A stretch of 6,940 nucleotides of DNA from Nanosynbacter sp. (GTDB lineage Bacteria; Patescibacteriota; Saccharimonadia; Saccharimonadales; Saccharimonadaceae). The notes below the pieces were generated by a model, which was not told the DNA's origin, made no database searches, and worked only from the letters and a program-made list of their open reading frames with translations. Shown in pieces: positions 5,796-6,940 of the stretch; the stretch's first letter is position 1; each line of letters begins with the position of its first letter. The translations under genes and the position numbers were made by a program. The DNA is taken from positions 1 through 6,940 of the forward strand of contig JABZJR010000035.1 of the NCBI GenBank assembly GCA_015257705.1, given 5' to 3'.

Positions 5796-6388
5796 TTCAT
5801 AAACTAGTTGGCTTGATTATTTTTGCTGCTTTGGTGATTTTTGGGCTTAGCGCATATTTGTCGCCGAATGATTTGGGAAAATGTCAAGGCGTGGGCGAGG
5901 GTGATTGCCGTAAGGCTGATGCGATAGTTGTTGTCAGCGGTGGCGATACGAATGCGCGAACTGACGAGGCTATTAAACTGTATAAAGAAGGTTGGGCGCC
6001 GTTGATTGTTGTGTCTGGCGCGGCGGCCGATAAAACTGGCCCGTCCAACGCTAAGGCTATGTACCAGCGAGCGATTAACAGCGGCGTTCCTGAGAAAGCC
6101 ATTGTTATGGACGAGTCTTCCGAAACGACCAGACAAAACGCCACTGAAGTGAAGAAAATTGTCGATTCGCGAAAAATTGAAGATGTGATTCTGGTGACGA
6201 GTGGTTATCATATGCGTCGGGCGCAACTCGAATTTTCAGCACAGTTTAACGATGTGAAGATTCGAAGCCATCCAGTTGCTTCTGATAAAAACTGGAGCTC
6301 GTGGTGGTGGTTGACGCCGTGGGGTTGGTGGCTGGCAATGGGTGAATTAATGAGAATTGGGCTATTTGCTATGGGGTTGTCTAGATGA
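5792..6388 (+). CDS. Membrane-anchored YdcF/DUF218-family protein
   Basis: A 198-residue protein of the DUF218 (YdcF/SanA/ElyC-like) family. Residues 4-22 form one hydrophobic N-terminal segment, so the domain is probably held outside the membrane by a signal anchor. The core shows the family pattern: DAIVVVSGGDTNARTDEA (43-60), PLIVVSGA (70-77), ESSETTRQNATE (108-119) and VILVTSGYHMRRA (132-144), with H140 and the ETTRQNA patch as the likely polar site. Family members have been linked to cell-envelope processes (ElyC, SanA), but the biochemical activity is not settled. Two cysteines (C31, C39) just after the anchor may pair. Residues 168-180 contain seven tryptophans, followed by a hydrophobic tail to the C-terminus. 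The ATG overlaps the desulfurase stop (ATGA) and its own stop overlaps the mnmA start in the same way. No direct role in sulfur transfer is evident. Confidence 0.87.
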   Translation: MIHKLVGLIIFAALVIFGLSAYLSPNDLGKCQGVGEGDCRKADAIVVVSGGDTNARTDEAIKLYKEGWAPLIVVSGAAADKTGPSNAKAMYQRAINSGVPEKAIVMDESSETTRQNATEVKKIVDSRKIEDVILVTSGYHMRRAQLEFSAQFNDVKIRSHPVASDKNWSSWWWLTPWGWWLAMGELMRIGLFAMGLSR

Positions 6389-6940
6389 GTAAAAAAGTTT
6401 TTGTTGGAATGTCGGGCGGTGTGGATTCCTCTGTTGCCGCAGCACTTTTGGTTGAGCAGGGTTACGATGTAACGGGTGTTTATATGAAAAACTGGTCTGA
6501 AGATCTTCCTGGAATGCATTGTCCGTGGGCGGAAGATGTTGCTGACGCCAAGCGTGTAGCGGTTGGCCTGGGTATTGATTTTCGAGTTTTTGATTTCCAG
6601 AAAGAATATAAGCAAAACGTTGTCGATTACATGATTCGCGAATATCAAGCGGGTCGCACGCCAAACCCAGATATTATGTGTAATCAAGAAGTGAAGTTTA
6701 AGATATTTTTGGAGGCTTCGTTGGCGGCTGGAGCGGATTATATCGCGACAGGACATTATGCGCGTGTTGTTCATGAATCGTCTTCGTCAGCTAAATTGTT
6801 ACGCGCTCGTGATGATAATAAAGACCAAACCTACTTCTTATATCGAGTGACTTCCGAGGCTTTATCAAAAACCATATTTCCGTTGGGTGATTTTACTAAG
6901 GCGGAAGTTCGTGAAATGGCGAAAGAGCGCGGTTTGTGGA
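6385..6940 (+). CDS. mnmA: tRNA-uridine 2-sulfurtransferase MnmA (5' part, runs off the window)
   Basis: The first 185 codons of MnmA (TrmU), the cytoplasmic ATP-dependent enzyme that adenylates U34 of tRNA-Glu, -Gln and -Lys and replaces its 2-oxygen with sulfur. The PP-loop SGGVDSS is at residues 10-16, followed by YMKNWSED at about 33-40. The first catalytic cysteine is C99 in NPDIMCNQEVKF, and ATGHYAR, DQTYFLYRV and FPLGDFTK complete the family pattern. The second catalytic cysteine and the C-terminal tRNA-binding domains lie beyond 6940. The ATG overlaps the preceding stop (ATGA), indicating translational coupling. Sulfur presumably comes from the cysteine desulfurase two genes upstream, resembling the yrvO-mnmA pairing of Bacillus subtilis. 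No TusA-E relay proteins are visible in this window. Confidence 0.96.
   Translation, partial: MSKKVFVGMSGGVDSSVAAALLVEQGYDVTGVYMKNWSEDLPGMHCPWAEDVADAKRVAVGLGIDFRVFDFQKEYKQNVVDYMIREYQAGRTPNPDIMCNQEVKFKIFLEASLAAGADYIATGHYARVVHESSSSAKLLRARDDNKDQTYFLYRVTSEALSKTIFPLGDFTKAEVREMAKERGLW

Noticed and set aside
6208..6774. Minus-strand 188-residue reading frame opposite the ydcF-like gene and mnmA
   Set aside because: It spans two well-supported genes on the other strand, including the PP-loop region of mnmA. Its composition looks like a complement-strand artefact.

Overview
The window looks like a piece of chromosome from a Candidatus Saccharibacteria (TM7) or closely related Patescibacteria/CPR genome. 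This is an inference from the small, tightly packed genes, the short methionyl-tRNA synthetase, two apparently leaderless genes, unknown small proteins beside housekeeping genes, and a surface protein of a type common in host-associated Gram-positive communities. UGA acts as a stop for several genes here (TatD, the 145-residue protein, the cysteine desulfurase, the YdcF-like protein), so the UGA=Gly code of Gracilibacteria/Absconditabacteria does not apply. No rRNA, tRNA, CRISPR array or insertion sequence was seen, and no gene-free stretch exceeds 300 bases.

Left part (1-1443, minus strand): one accessory gene encodes a secreted 463-residue protein. It has a Sec signal peptide, three to four choline-binding-type cell-wall repeats, and a long C-terminal array of Ltp-like helical repeats marked by four copies of KFTKEEA. 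It has its own extended -10 promoter, a strong Shine-Dalgarno sequence and a perfect hairpin terminator at the window edge, so it is a self-contained transcription unit.

Intergenic region (1444-1539): a divergent promoter region. The plus-strand -10 box ends only 6 nt before the metG ATG, so the metG mRNA is predicted to be leaderless.

Middle (1540-4625, plus strand): metG (methionyl-tRNA synthetase), a TatD-family metal-dependent nuclease/hydrolase, and two unrecognised small genes (100 and 145 residues). These are packed with almost no spacing and probably form one operon. metG next to tatD is also seen in Bacillus-type genomes.

Right part (4638-6940, plus strand): a cysteine desulfurase, a membrane-anchored YdcF/DUF218 protein and the 5' part of mnmA (tRNA-uridine 2-thiolase), joined by two ATGA start/stop overlaps. 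A second TATAAT, again exactly 6 nt before the start codon, precedes the desulfurase. The desulfurase and MnmA make biochemical sense together: the first mobilises cysteine sulfur and the second places it on U34 of tRNA. The most novel item is the cell-wall-binding/Ltp fusion protein, which might serve in epibiont-host contact or in phage exclusion at the surface.
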